Shown here one piece after another: positions 1 through 64,000 of a DNA stretch of 64,000 bases; within the stretch, counting starts at the first letter, position 1, and each line of letters starts with the position of its first letter. The notes under the pieces were generated by a model, which had not been told where the DNA came from, made no database searches, and saw nothing but the letters and a program-made list of their open reading frames with translations. This DNA is from Aplysia californica (lineage: Eukaryota > Mollusca > Gastropoda > Aplysiida > Aplysiidae), in the NCBI RefSeq assembly GCF_000002075.1, contig NW_004797495.1:795599-859598 (forward strand), written 5' to 3'. The position numbers were made by a program, and so were the translations under genes.

Positions 1-349
1 TGAGGTCATTATCCGGGCACCTCTAACGGCTAACTCTTTCGAAAAAGGAGTTACAAATTGTGTATTTATAAAAGTTTAGCCATTCCTTTACCGAAATAAA
101 CCACATAGCAGACTCTAGGCAAATTTTTATAGCGACAGTCGGCTTCGCTCTGGGCCCACCGGCCATCGACCGATATCGGTATCGGTCGATATACAAGGGC
201 GTGAACTCGAGAGAGTTAATGAAAGTGTATGGAGTGAATGTTGCAATTTTTCCCCCTTTTTTTATTGTTGTTTATTTCATTTTTGTATCAGTTTTGCGAA
301 AAATTATAACAGCTTATTTTCATTCCCCTTTGCCATTACCTTTTAACAG
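1..349 (+). other. 3' part of the intron upstream of exon w1
   Basis: Intron sequence ending in a T-rich tract and acceptor tttaacag at 342-349. It contains a perfect 11-bp inverted repeat with a 4-nt loop at 165-190 (ATCGACCGATA / TATCGGTCGAT). I see no coding sequence or recognisable element here. Confidence 0.7.
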
Positions 350-63754
<63,405 letters not shown>

Positions 63755-64000
63755 GTAAGCTTTTACCTTCATGGAACTTCCACACCTTATGTTTTCTGAT
63801 CTACACATATTTTGAAGCATTTTTTTGCACTATTGGTCATGCCTTTCAGAGGTCAGTGGTGGGTCCTGTGGTCACTCTCTCTATATTTTTCAATGCTTCT
63901 ATTTCTGAAGAAATGTGACTGTTAGTTTGCGAGACTTGCCATAAAGTAATATCCCCGTATGTAGTACAAAATAAGTGGAAAGCAGAAAAGTACAGGCATT

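Noticed and set aside
165-190. Palindrome as a regulatory operator
   Set aside because: Single intronic inverted repeat with no supporting context; may be the edge of a repeat.

Overview
This window is animal nuclear DNA and is almost entirely one gene: the cytoplasmic dynein-1 heavy chain (DYNC1H1 orthologue), on the + strand. I assembled 72 consecutive coding exons plus one alternative exon (350..63754). All junctions are GT-AG and phase-consistent. About 3,665 codons are present, corresponding by remembered human numbering to roughly residues 214-3880 of about 4,640. The first exons (N-terminus) and the last exons (rest of AAA6, C-terminal domain) lie outside the window. T-rich introns, tRNA-headed SINEs and their characteristic tail suggest a mollusc, probably a gastropod; this is an inference from repeat style.

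Layout: 350-17.6k encodes the tail; 17.5k-26.1k the linker; 26.8k-31.2k AAA1 (P-loop at 27258, Walker B at 27937); 31.4k-35.5k AAA2; 36.0k-40.6k AAA3; 41.3k-44.9k AAA4; 46.0k-54.3k the stalk and microtubule-binding domain (MTBD); 54.7k-62.6k AAA5; 63.1k to the end is the start of AAA6.

The most striking finding is at the microtubule-binding tip. Two homologous 196-nt exons (48880..49075 and 50201..50396) encode alternative versions of the same 66-residue piece of the MTBD, about 59% identical to each other. They have identical length and phase. Including both, or skipping both, shifts the frame and reaches a stop quickly, so only one can be used in a productive mRNA. The gene therefore appears able to make two dyneins that differ in how they touch the microtubule.

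The second finding is in the tail introns: six copies of a C/D-box snoRNA-like sequence, four of them in one intron. All share the same guide before box D' (core GGCTAGAGTCT), while the guide before box D varies. The guide can pair with the conserved GACTCTAG stretch of large-subunit rRNA, like the SNORD52/snR78 family.

The introns also carry three related SINE-like families sharing a 3' tail, a second SINE type, a 5'-truncated LINE with an open reverse-transcriptase frame plus a smaller copy, several DNA transposons (TTAA-type, Tigger/pogo-like, and a nested insertion at 61-62 kb), microsatellites, minisatellites and a 100-N gap. One SINE duplicated the splice donor of the AAA3 P-loop exon.
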